Shown: in pieces, positions 8,839 through 17,100 of the stretch
Numbering within the stretch: position 1 is the first letter of the stretch
Layout of the letters: each line of letters opens with the position of its first letter
From: Streptomyces rishiriensis
GTDB taxonomy: Bacteria; Actinomycetota; Actinomycetes; Streptomycetales; Streptomycetaceae
DNA: 64,000 bases
NCBI RefSeq assembly: GCF_003112535.1
Contig: NZ_BEWA01000001.1
Coordinates: 275,073-339,072 of the forward strand
Direction: 5' to 3'
Notes under the pieces: generated by a model
The model's database searches: none
Seen by the model: only the letters and a program-made list of their open reading frames with translations
Told to the model about the DNA's origin: nothing
Position numbers and translations under genes: made by a program

Positions 8839-9147
8839 GACTTGCTCCCTCAACACCCAAAGTGGATCACCACGCTCCGAGAGCCGAGTATAAGACCCTC
8901 CCCCTTGCGCAACGAGGCTTGAGCACTAGGTGAACAGCGGTGCCGCCCGGGGGCACCGGCGCCGAACACGCCCTGGTCACAGGCTGGGCGACGCCCGGCC
9001 CGCCGGCCGGTGGTGATCCCTCACGCGAGTGATCAGCGGTGACCAACGATGTGGACACGGGAGATCACTGGGCCGGGATACCGCAGCGATAGCGGCGGGT
9101 TAACGCGGGGTCGGACGATAGCCCGGTGCGCCCGTCAGGACGGCTCC
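8839..9147. other. Divergent intergenic region between AfsR-like and SnoaL-like genes
   Basis: No convincing gene. It must hold the promoter of the AfsR-like gene (leftward) and, with the repeats at 9148-9195, that of the SnoaL-like gene. The segment at about 8885-8895 is one of the few A/T-containing stretches, but no -35/-10 pair can be assigned with confidence. Confidence 0.4.
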
Positions 9148-9195
9148 GTCCGTTCACCGCTCCTTCGGTTCACCGCCCCGTCCGTTCACCGCTCA
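9148..9195 (+). repeat. Three tandem 16-bp direct repeats upstream of the SnoaL-like gene
   Basis: Three adjacent 16-bp units are GTCCGTTCACCGCTCC (9148), TTCGGTTCACCGCCCC (9164) and GTCCGTTCACCGCTCA (9180). The core GTTCACCG occurs at 9152, 9168 and 9184, an exact 16-bp period. The array ends 21 bp before the ATG at 9217. Phased direct repeats are how SARP proteins bind, although their usual period is 11 or 22 bp, so the regulator is unknown. Confidence 0.85.
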
Positions 9196-9216
9196 CGAGA
9201 GGTCGGCCATCGATTC

Positions 9217-9648
9217 ATGACAAGCGACAGGATCCGGACGTCCTCCGCCCATCCAGCGGTGACGGCGGCCGGCGTCAACCACGTACTGCTCACCTACCAC
9301 TACCTCGACATCGGGGACATAGACGGATACGCGTCCCTCACGGAGACGGACGTGACCCTCGACCACCCCGGCGCGCCGCCGCGACGCGGGCGCGAGGCGG
9401 TGCTCAGGGCCCACACGGCGCAGGTGTCGCCGCTCAGACGGCATGAACTGGACACCGTCATAGCCGACGGTGAGACGATCGTGGCGCTGGGACGCGTGGT
9501 GCACTCCGCTCCCGGCGCCGCGGGCAGGACGCCGGCCGGCACGGACTTCGCCGATGTTTTCACGCTGTCCGGACAAACCCTCGTCAGGGCGTGCCGCCGG
9601 TACTACTACGCACCGCCGCCCGGCCCCCAGCCGCCGTCGGGGTCCTGA
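9217..9648 (+). CDS. SnoaL-like / NTF2-fold protein
   Basis: 143 residues. The pattern is that of the SnoaL/NTF2-like alpha+beta barrel: an N-terminal helix (NHVLLTYHYLDIGDIDGYA), a strand carrying DVTLDHPGAPPRRGREAV, and later strands ending FADVFTLSGQTLVRACRRYYY. Members include polyketide cyclases, hydroxylases and many proteins of unknown activity found in biosynthetic clusters. The ATG at 9217 fits the family N-terminus; longer readings run into the 16-bp repeats. A tailoring role in the left-hand cluster is plausible. Catalytic residues cannot be assigned. Confidence 0.75.
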   Translation: MTSDRIRTSSAHPAVTAAGVNHVLLTYHYLDIGDIDGYASLTETDVTLDHPGAPPRRGREAVLRAHTAQVSPLRRHELDTVIADGETIVALGRVVHSAPGAAGRTPAGTDFADVFTLSGQTLVRACRRYYYAPPPGPQPPSGS

Positions 9649-10269
9649 GGACGGCGAGACCGGAAGCGAACGGCGACTCGCCGGGAGGGCACTCGCCCGA
9701 CACGCGGCCTCGGTCGCCGCCACGGCGGGTTCGCCCTCACCGCCGCAGTGCTGCCCTGCGCAGCCGGTCTGCTGGGCGCGCTCGCCCTGTCGGCACGGGG
9801 GCTGGGGCGTCTCGTCAAGACGATGGTGCCGTCGGCCTTGACCGGTTTAACAGGCCCTGACCCACGTCAACGCCGGCGGCGCCCATGCCCATGCCCGTGT
9901 GGGAGTACGCACTCGGCCCGCCGCTCCCATCCTCCGGTCGATCCCGGATGGGAAAAAAGGAGGACGGCCTCATGGGGCCGGACATGGCCAGCAGGGCCGA
10001 TGGCCGTAGTCGTGCGCGAGGCGCCGGTGCGTCGCGGCCACTGTGGCCAGCGAGCGGGGCCGTCGGACACCGGCGAGGCCGACGCCGAAGAGCACTGCCG
10101 TCGCCGTCGCGCTCTGCCGCCAGGGCAGGGGCCCTTCGGCGACCAGATGGTGGGCGCCGCCCCCCAGGATCGTCCCGTCGGACGCGAACAGCGCAGTCCG
10201 CAGCGCGGGCCAAGGCGCGTGGTGGGTCGTGGGACGGGGCCTGATCATGGCATGCCCTTCATCGACCAT
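9649..10269 (-). pseudogene. Decayed small membrane-protein gene (possible) in otherwise empty region
   Basis: One frame (stop at 9970, start near 10269) reads PALRTALFASDGTILGGGAHHL followed by an Arg/Ala-rich hydrophobic stretch (TAVLFGVGLAGVRR). A second frame then carries SYSHTGMGMG-like sequence at about 9890-9910. This resembles a frameshifted copy of the multi-TM Streptomyces proteins with GHHLASG-like and HxGMGM motifs. No complete frame exists, so I treat it as a remnant. Nothing else is visible between 9649 and 9815. Confidence 0.35.
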
Positions 10270-10409
10270 GCTCCGGCCTGGTCGAAGACAGGATCCGTAA
10301 AGAGTGACTCGTCCGGATTCTCGTCATTCGCTTCATAGCGGCGTGTGCGCCCACCGTGAAGACCGTCTCTCGCCTATCTTCGGCGCGACATCCGACATCC
10401 GGAGTAGAC

Positions 10410-11447
10410 ATGCAAAAAACGGATGAAACGGTCGGCGTGCTGGGTGTGGACGCTACGACGGTCCCACGCGCGGGCGCCGATGAATGCCGCACCCCGTCGT
10501 GGCCGTTCGTCACCGGCATCGCAGTGGCTCTCTGCCTGGTGGCCGTTGTGGCGTTCACCGGGATCTCGTGGCTGAACCACCCCGCCGTGGCGGCCTGGCG
10601 CACGATCTGTCTGGCCATCACCGTCCAGGCGCTGCCCTTCCTCCTCCTGGGCACAGCCCTGTCCGGGGCCATCAACGCCTTCGTGCCCGCCGATCTGTTC
10701 ACCAGGGCACTCCCCCGGCGCCCCGCGCTCGCCGTCCCGGTGGCCGGCGCGGCCGGCGTCGTCCTGCCGGGCTGCGAGTGCGCCTCCGTACCGGTTGCGA
10801 ACAGCCTGATCCGACGCGGGGTCCCACCGGCCGCCGCCTTCGCCTTCCTCCTCTCGGCACCCGCGATCAACCCGATCGTGCTTACCGCCACAGCCGTCGC
10901 CTTCCCCGGCAGTCCCGCCATGGTCGCGGCCCGGCTGCTCGCCTCGCTCGCCACCGCGACCGTGATGGGCTGGCTGTGGCTCTGGCTGGGCCGCGAGGCG
11001 TGGCTGCGCCCCACCGTCCGGCACACCGGTCACCAGTCGGGCCACAGCCGCTGGACGGAGTTCCGCCTCGGCTTCCAGCACGATTTCCTCCACGCCGGCG
11101 GGTTCCTGGTGGTCGGCGCCATGGCCGCGGCCACCTTCAACGTGACCGTGCCGCGTTCCGTCCTCGACGCTGTCTCCGGCTCGCCCTGGCTGTCGGTGCT
11201 GTTCCTGGCAGTGCTCGCTGTCGTCCTCGCCGTCTGCTCGGAGGCCGACGCCTTCGTCGCCGCCTCGCTCACCGGGTTCTCACCCACCGCCCGACTGGCC
11301 TTCATGGTGGTCGGACCGATGGTCGACCTGAAACTGATCGCTCTTCAGACCGGCACGTTCGGACGCCCCTTCGCACTGCGCTTCTCCACCGCGACGACCG
11401 TCGTCGCCGTACTCGCCAGCGTCCTGATCGGAGGCGCACTGCTGTGA
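10410..11447 (+). CDS. Permease of the YraQ/ArsP-like (DUF318) family
   Basis: 345 residues with about eight hydrophobic segments. The diagnostic stretch AGVVLPGCECASVPVANSL (about residues 113-131), followed by SAPAINPIVL and a second half containing CSEADAFVAASL, identifies the two-fold symmetric permease family that includes ArsP and YraQ. The two Cys in GCEC and the conserved CSEADAF are transport-site candidates. ATG 10410 is preceded by CCGGAG; an in-frame ATG at 10356 is less likely. The gene overlaps the next one by 4 bp (GTGA). In actinomycetes this pair is often zinc-responsive (Zur), but I see no clear Zur box here, so substrate and regulation remain open. Confidence 0.85.
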   Translation: MQKTDETVGVLGVDATTVPRAGADECRTPSWPFVTGIAVALCLVAVVAFTGISWLNHPAVAAWRTICLAITVQALPFLLLGTALSGAINAFVPADLFTRALPRRPALAVPVAGAAGVVLPGCECASVPVANSLIRRGVPPAAAFAFLLSAPAINPIVLTATAVAFPGSPAMVAARLLASLATATVMGWLWLWLGREAWLRPTVRHTGHQSGHSRWTEFRLGFQHDFLHAGGFLVVGAMAAATFNVTVPRSVLDAVSGSPWLSVLFLAVLAVVLAVCSEADAFVAASLTGFSPTARLAFMVVGPMVDLKLIALQTGTFGRPFALRFSTATTVVAVLASVLIGGALL

Positions 11448-12190
11448 AACGCCACGCACAAATCCTTCTGCTGGTCCTGTCCGGCCTGGGCCTGCTGCAC
11501 GCAGCCCTGTTCAGCGACCTCTATCTGCGCTACGTCAAGGAAGGTCTGCGCCCCCAGCTCATCGCCTCCGGCGTACTACTCCTGCTGCTGGGCATGGCAA
11601 GCGCGGTACTGGACCGAGGGCGTGAGAAAGGAAACGGACATACGCACGGCCACGACGTCGAGCACGGCCATGACCACTCCATCGCCCCGCGCATCGCCTG
11701 GCTGCTGCTCCTGCCCGCGCTCAGTCTCCTCCTCTACGCCCCGCCCGCCCTCGGCGCTTTCACGGCCTCGCGAGCTGCCGGCAAGGCCGTGAAAAAGGAA
11801 AAGGAATTCGATCCGCTGCCGGCCGCCTCGCCCGTGCCGATGACTCTCACGGATTTCACCGCCCGTGTTCAGCAGGACCGGAAGCAGGCGATCAGGGGTC
11901 GCAGCATCAAGATGACCGGCTTCGTCACCCCCGCAGCGCAAGGCGGCGACTGGTACCTGACCCGGATCATCTTCACCTGCTGCGCGGCGGACTCCGAGTC
12001 GGTGAAGGTACGTATGCACGGGACGGCTGCCCCGCCCGCCGACACCTGGGTGGCCGTCACCGGAACCTCGCACCGGCAGGGCACGCTCGGCACGAAGTCC
12101 GCGGCGGTGATCCTGGACGTGCACCGCATCGAGGAGATCTCCCCACCCGTCAACTCCTTCACAGACGACCTTCCCCTGACACCCTCCTGA
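11444..12190 (+). CDS. TIGR03943-family protein, partner of the upstream permease
   Basis: 248 residues, GTG start overlapping the permease stop. Two N-terminal TM segments (LLLVLSGLGLLHAALF; LIASGVLLLLLGMA) are followed by a His-rich loop (HTHGHDVEHGHDH) typical of metal-binding linkers and a further TM segment. A soluble C-terminal domain then contains TGFVTPAAQGGDWYLTRIIFTCCA. That FTCC motif and the architecture match TIGR03943 proteins, which are encoded beside DUF318 permeases and are proposed to be transport subunits. The His cluster and CC pair are candidate metal ligands. Confidence 0.85.
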   Translation: MKRHAQILLLVLSGLGLLHAALFSDLYLRYVKEGLRPQLIASGVLLLLLGMASAVLDRGREKGNGHTHGHDVEHGHDHSIAPRIAWLLLLPALSLLLYAPPALGAFTASRAAGKAVKKEKEFDPLPAASPVPMTLTDFTARVQQDRKQAIRGRSIKMTGFVTPAAQGGDWYLTRIIFTCCAADSESVKVRMHGTAAPPADTWVAVTGTSHRQGTLGTKSAAVILDVHRIEEISPPVNSFTDDLPLTPS

Positions 12191-12594
12191 CCTGAGGACA
12201 GGGGAACACTCAAGTCACCGGAGGAAACGCTCTCGTCGATCAAACCTCCCCGTCCAGGGACGGGTCGCGCAGCTTGTCTGCTGCCGACGGCCGGCACGAC
12301 GCCCTGGCCCGCGGGGGCGGGGTACCTGCGGCTCAACCGCATCTGGCAGCGCGAAGAGCGTGCTCTTCCCCGCCCTCTACAAGGGCCGCGCGGCGAACAA
12401 GTCCTGCCTGCTGACCGGGCAGACCGTCGCCGTCGACACCTCGCAGACGGCCTGGCGGCTCGGCACCTCCGTGGCGTCCGCTGACCTTCGCCAGCGCCGA
12501 CCCACCGCTCTTCCCGGGCAGCCGACGACGGCACCCTCCCGATCGTCGAAGGGACCAGTCGTGAACTGGGCGGATGCTCCATCGGCAGCCGCAG
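12191..12594 (+). pseudogene. Gene-free stretch with remnants of a decayed coding sequence
   Basis: No intact gene. Short runs of protein-like sequence appear in different plus-strand frames. They include GYLRLNRIWQ (about 12320), LLTGQTVAVDTSQTAWRLG (about 12407-12465), TFASADPPLFPGS (about 12483-12520) and DGTLPIVEGTSRELGGCSIG (about 12529-12590). They follow one another in order with shifts of frame, as in the C-terminus of a frameshifted enzyme gene. I cannot name the family. Confidence 0.35.
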
Positions 12595-12625
12595 TGTCCG
12601 GGCCGGGGCGTGGCCGGCCCGGACA
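12595..12625 (-). terminator. Hairpin downstream of the CE1-type esterase gene
   Basis: A perfect 12-bp inverted repeat, TGTCCGGGCCGG (12595-12606) and CCGGCCCGGACA (12614-12625), with a 7-nt loop. It begins 10 bp past the stop of the minus-strand esterase gene at 12635. It has no U-tract, as is usual for Streptomyces terminators. Confidence 0.75.
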
Positions 12626-12634
12626 GTGGTGGAG

Positions 12635-13984
12635 TCAGCTGAGGTTCCACTTCTGGTTGGTGCCGCCGCTGCACGTCCACAGTTGAACCGGGGCGCCGTT
12701 GGCGGTGGAGGCGCCGGTGACGTCAAGGCAGAGCCCGGACTGGACGCCGGTGACGGTCCCCTCGGCGTTGAGGTTCCACTGCTGGTTGGCCCCGCCGTTG
12801 CACGGCCAGGTCACCACCTTGGTGCCGGAGGTGGTCTGGTGGTTGTAGGCGTCCAGACACAAGGTGGTCCCCGAGATGGTCACCGTCAGCTGCCCGGACC
12901 CGGTAAGGGTCCAGAGCTGGCCGGCCCCGCCCTGACAATCCCGGATCTGCATCTGCGTACCTGCCGTCGTCGACGCGTTCGGCACGTCCAGGCACTTGCT
13001 CGCGCCCACAGCGTGCAGCGCACCGGAGGTGCTGGGCGGCGGAGTAGTGGTGCCGCCGCCGTCGAGACCGAGGAAGGTGATGGCGTAGGCGAGCATGCCG
13101 GGCTGCGGCAGGGTGTGGCCCGTGCCCGCGATGCTGATGCCCTCGACGGGGGCCTGCGAACCGGTGCCGCCGTAGCGGGTGCGGGTCCAGGACGACTGCG
13201 GCCGATCGGTGGCGGCGGGTGTCTGGCTCAGCGCGTGGAGGTTGGTCCACTGCTTGATCTCCTCGCCGAAGTTGGGATAGGCGAGGGTCGTGTCGGTGGT
13301 ACCGTGCCACATCTGCATACGGGGGTAGCGGCCGCTGTAGCCCGGGTACATGGAACGGGCCAGGTCACCCCATTGCTGAGCCGATTTGATGATGTTGCCG
13401 CCGGAGCACTGACTGTTCCACTGGGAGCCGTCACCGGTGGCGAAGCAGCCCGCCGGCACTCCGGAGAACGCTGAGGCGGCACTGAAGACATCGGGGTATT
13501 CGGCGGCCAGCACATTCGTCATCATGGCTCCCGACGAGAATCCGCTGACGACGATGCGGGCCGGGTCGACGTTGTAGCGCTGGCGTGCGTAACCGACCAT
13601 CGACATGATGCCGGTGGAGTCGCTGCCGCCGTCACGCCTGAGCGCCGCGGGTGACGAGACGTCGAAGCAGTGCCCGTCACGGGTGGCCTCGGGCAGGACG
13701 ATGATGAAGCCGTACCGGTCGGCGGCGGTGGCGTAGTCGTGCCCGTTGCCGCCGAAGATCCCCCCGGCCGATCCCCCGCAGTAGTGGACCAGGACCAGCA
13801 GGGCGGGCCTGGACGCCACGTGGTCGGGCGCGTAGACGTACATGTTGAGGTTGGTGGGGTTGTTCCCGAAGCCGGTGACGCGGGTCAGGCTGGCCGCCGC
13901 CGCAGGTTGGGGCGCCAGGAGCGTGAGGGCCGCGACCAGTGGCAGTAGCACCATCGCCAGGACCGCGCGCAGAGTGCGTCTCAT
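12635..13984 (-). CDS. Secreted PHB-depolymerase/acetyl-xylan-esterase-type hydrolase with CBM13
   Basis: 449 residues. Signal peptide: MRRTLRAVLAMVLLPLV followed by an Ala-rich cleavage region. The catalytic alpha/beta-hydrolase domain (about 35-300) has VHYCGGSAGGIFGGNGHDYA, nucleophile elbow GFSSGAMM (Ser), acid in HGTTDTTL and base His in IAGTGHTLP. This is the pattern of CE1-type feruloyl/acetyl-xylan esterases and PHB depolymerases. A Gly/Thr/Pro linker leads to a ricin-type CBM13 beta-trefoil (about 325-449) with three QxW motifs (QLWTL, QQWNL, QKWNL). The ATG at 13984 follows GAGG in the coding strand. It lies 154 bp downstream of a GH3 gene in the same direction, so the pair likely acts on plant xylan or a similar polymer. 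Confidence 0.9.
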   Translation of the reverse strand: MRRTLRAVLAMVLLPLVAALTLLAPQPAAAASLTRVTGFGNNPTNLNMYVYAPDHVASRPALLVLVHYCGGSAGGIFGGNGHDYATAADRYGFIIVLPEATRDGHCFDVSSPAALRRDGGSDSTGIMSMVGYARQRYNVDPARIVVSGFSSGAMMTNVLAAEYPDVFSAASAFSGVPAGCFATGDGSQWNSQCSGGNIIKSAQQWGDLARSMYPGYSGRYPRMQMWHGTTDTTLAYPNFGEEIKQWTNLHALSQTPAATDRPQSSWTRTRYGGTGSQAPVEGISIAGTGHTLPQPGMLAYAITFLGLDGGGTTTPPPSTSGALHAVGASKCLDVPNASTTAGTQMQIRDCQGGAGQLWTLTGSGQLTVTISGTTLCLDAYNHQTTSGTKVVTWPCNGGANQQWNLNAEGTVTGVQSGLCLDVTGASTANGAPVQLWTCSGGTNQKWNLS

Positions 13985-14079
13985 GGAGGAACCTCGTTTC
14001 CGGTGATAGGTGGGGACTTGTCGTACGCCGACCCTGGCCCCTCGGGGGAGGGCCGGCGGCGCCGCGGAATGCGGTGCCC

Positions 14080-14159
14080 GCCGGGGACGGGTGGTCGGCC
14101 GGTGGCTGTGGCGAACCGGCACTCGCCGGGGATGGTGGTCAACCGATGGCTGTGGCGAA
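14080..14159. repeat. Imperfect 36-bp direct repeat at the GH3 gene end
   Basis: Copy A (14080-14115) and copy B (14124-14159) share GCCGGGGA, GGTGGTC and the block GGCTGTGGCGAA. Copy B contains the last codons and stop of the GH3 gene, and copy A lies just downstream in the intergenic space. This looks like a short local duplication of the 3' end of that gene. Confidence 0.6.
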
Positions 14160-17100
14160 GATGTGCATGGCCACCTGGCCTGACACCGCGTCGGAGCCGA
14201 CGTTCGGCAGAGTCAGGTAGGCCACGGTCTTGCCTGCCTGGAGCGGCACGGTGGCGCCGTACACGTTGACCTTCTGCTGGACCTTGCCGCTGCCGCTGTT
14301 GATGTAGTCGGTCGTGGCGACGATGTCGGTGCCGTCGGCGGGGCTGGTGCTCCACCAGTCGGCGAAGGACAGGGTGTAGCGCTGGCTGGTGCCATCGGTG
14401 TAGGTGATCAGGCCGGTGCCCGAGGCGTTGCCGTAGTCGGCTGTGCCGACGAAGCCGAGCTTGGTGCCGCTTCCGGTGAACGGCACGGTCTGGCCGCCGG
14501 CCACGATGTTGTCGGGCTTGCCGGTGCCGGTGACAGGCCAGGTGAAGGTCAGCCCGCCGTGGGTGACCGTGCCGCCGGAGGTGATCCCCCGGACGGCGAG
14601 GGCCTGTTGGGACAGGCTCTGACCGCCGCCGTCGAGATCGCCGGCGCCGGGAGTGGCGTCGTCGCTGACACCGGTGTTCTTGGTGATGTCGCTGAGGGAC
14701 GCGTAGGGGACGAGCAGCCGGCCGGCCGCGTCGTCGCTGGCCCGGGCGCCCTGGTAGCGGGCCGAGGCGGCGAGCGCGTAGGTGCCGGGCCTGACACCCG
14801 CGGGCGGCGTGACCGTCCAGGTGGTCTTGACCGAGGCGCCGGCCGGGATGCTCGGGAAGGTGGCCGGCGAGGAGGGGGTGGCCCGCCAGCCGTCGGGCAC
14901 GTCCAGAGTGACCGAGGCACTCGGCAGGACGGTCGGGCCGGTGTTGGTGTAGGTGGTGGTCGCCATGACGAGGGTGCCGGGCTTGACGATCGGGTCCGCG
15001 GCGAGGGCCAGGGTGTGGTGGACGCGGATCACCGCGGAGCCGGTGACGCCGTGCACGGTCACGCGGATGGTGGCCACGCCGTTACCCACCGCGGTGACCA
15101 GCCCCGTGCGGCTGACGGTGGCGACGGAGGGATCACTGCTCGTGTAGCGGACCTTGGCCCTGGACAGGTCAAGGAAGGAGCCGTCGTCGTTGACCGCCTC
15201 CACGATGTGGTCGGCCATGACGTTGAGGTTTCGGCCGGGCTGGGCCGTGGGGTCTGTGTCGTCCCTGATCCACCGATTGCGGGCGGTGAGGTCGATGGTG
15301 TCGCCCGCCCCGTAGACCACGGCCTCCGGCTGTACCGTCACGTGCTTCACGTGCGGGGTGAGGCTGCCGTGCACGGTGATCCTGGCGGTTCCTGCGTCGG
15401 TGGCGGAGTCCGGCCCCACCTCGAACCGGTACGTGCCGTCGTGGACGACCTGCCTGGCCTTCCGGCCGTCGTGGAAGGCGAGGTCGGGCACCCGGACGCG
15501 CAGGGTGATGCGCTGGGTGGCGCCGGACTGGAGAACCCGGGTCTTCTGGAAGCCGACGAGCCGCTTCTTCGGCAGTTCGCGGTCCTTGAGCATGAAGCCG
15601 GTGCCCGCGTAGAGCTGGGCGACGGTGGTTCCGGGCACGGCGCCGGTGTTGGTGACGTCGAAGCGGACGGTCACCGTCCCGTCGGCGTTCACGGAGGAGC
15701 GGTCGGCGCGGACGTGGGAGTAGGCGAAGGTGGTGTAGCTCAGGCCGTAGCCGAAGGGGTAGGTCGGCGCACCCGTGAAGTACTGGTAGGTGCGGCCCAG
15801 ACCGCCGGTCCCGCCGGGCGCGAGGTCGTAGTCGGAGAGGGCGGGCAGCTGCGAGTCGTCCTTGTACCAGGTGAAGTTGAGGTGCCCGGCGGGGTTCTGC
15901 TTGCCGAACAGGACGTCGGCGAGGGCGTCACCCTGGCTTTGGCCGTTGTAGCCGGCGAAGACGATCGAGGCCACCTTGGCGCGGTAGGGCTCGATGGCGA
16001 CGGGCCCGCCGGACTGGATGTCCAGCACCGTCCTGGGGTTGCCCAGGGCGGTGACCTGATCGATCAGGCTGCCGTAGTTGCCCGGCAGGGCCAGCCCGCC
16101 GCGGTCCTTGCCCTCGCCCGCGGTGGCATCGTCGGTGCCGACCGCGACGACCACCAGGTCGGCGCTCTTGATGGCCGCCCGGGTCTCGGCACTCAGCGTC
16201 GCCGCGCCGGTCGCGGTGCTGGAGGTGCCGGCCGCGTCGTGGACGACCTGCGCGTGCGGGTTTGCCGCCTTCACCTGGGCCGTGATGCCCTGAACCGCGT
16301 CCACCTTCTTGGTGGGATCGCCCGAATAGCCGCCGAGGGTGACCTTCCCGGCCTGGTCGCCGACGATGACGACCTTGTCCAGCCTGGCCGGGTCGGCCGG
16401 CAGCAGCGGCCTGCCGGCGCCGGCGGCCTCGTCGTTCTGCAGGAGGACGAGCGCGTTGTCGGCGACAGTCCGTGCCAGGGCCTGGTGGGCCGGTGACTCG
16501 ATGACGTCCTTGGTGATCTTCGTGTATTCCTGCTGGTTCACGGGGTCGAACTCACCGGTCCGCATCCGGACGGTGAACAGGTGCGTCAGCGCGTTGTCGA
16601 TGACGCCTTCGCTGAGGACGCCGGCCTCGATCGCCTGCTCCAGATTGGGTGAGGTGGCCTCCGCACCCGTGCAGTTGACGTGGGTGCCCGCGCGCAGTGC
16701 GTAGGCCTGGCCGCCCGCTGCTCCGGACACCTTCCGGCCCGTGGCGGTGCTGGTCCACGTCGCGTTCGCGCCCTTGTGGTCGGTGGTCCAGCCGGGTGGT
16801 GCCCAGTCGTGGCCGGCAGGGAAGGACTGGTACGTGGTACCGACCGCGCCGCAGTCGGAGGTGATGTACCCGCCGAAGCCGTACGTGCGCTGCGCGATCT
16901 GGTTGGTGGTGTACGTGTTGGCCGCCGACGGTGTGCCGTTGATCGCGTTGTAGGACGTCATCAGGCCCGCGACCTGCGACTTCTCGATGAGGCTCTTGAA
17001 CTGGGCGGTGTAGTAGTCGAACAGGTCGTCGTCGGAGACGTTCGAACTGATGCCGGTGCGGTCCTGCTCGACGTTGTTGAGCGCGTAGTGCTTCGCCGTC

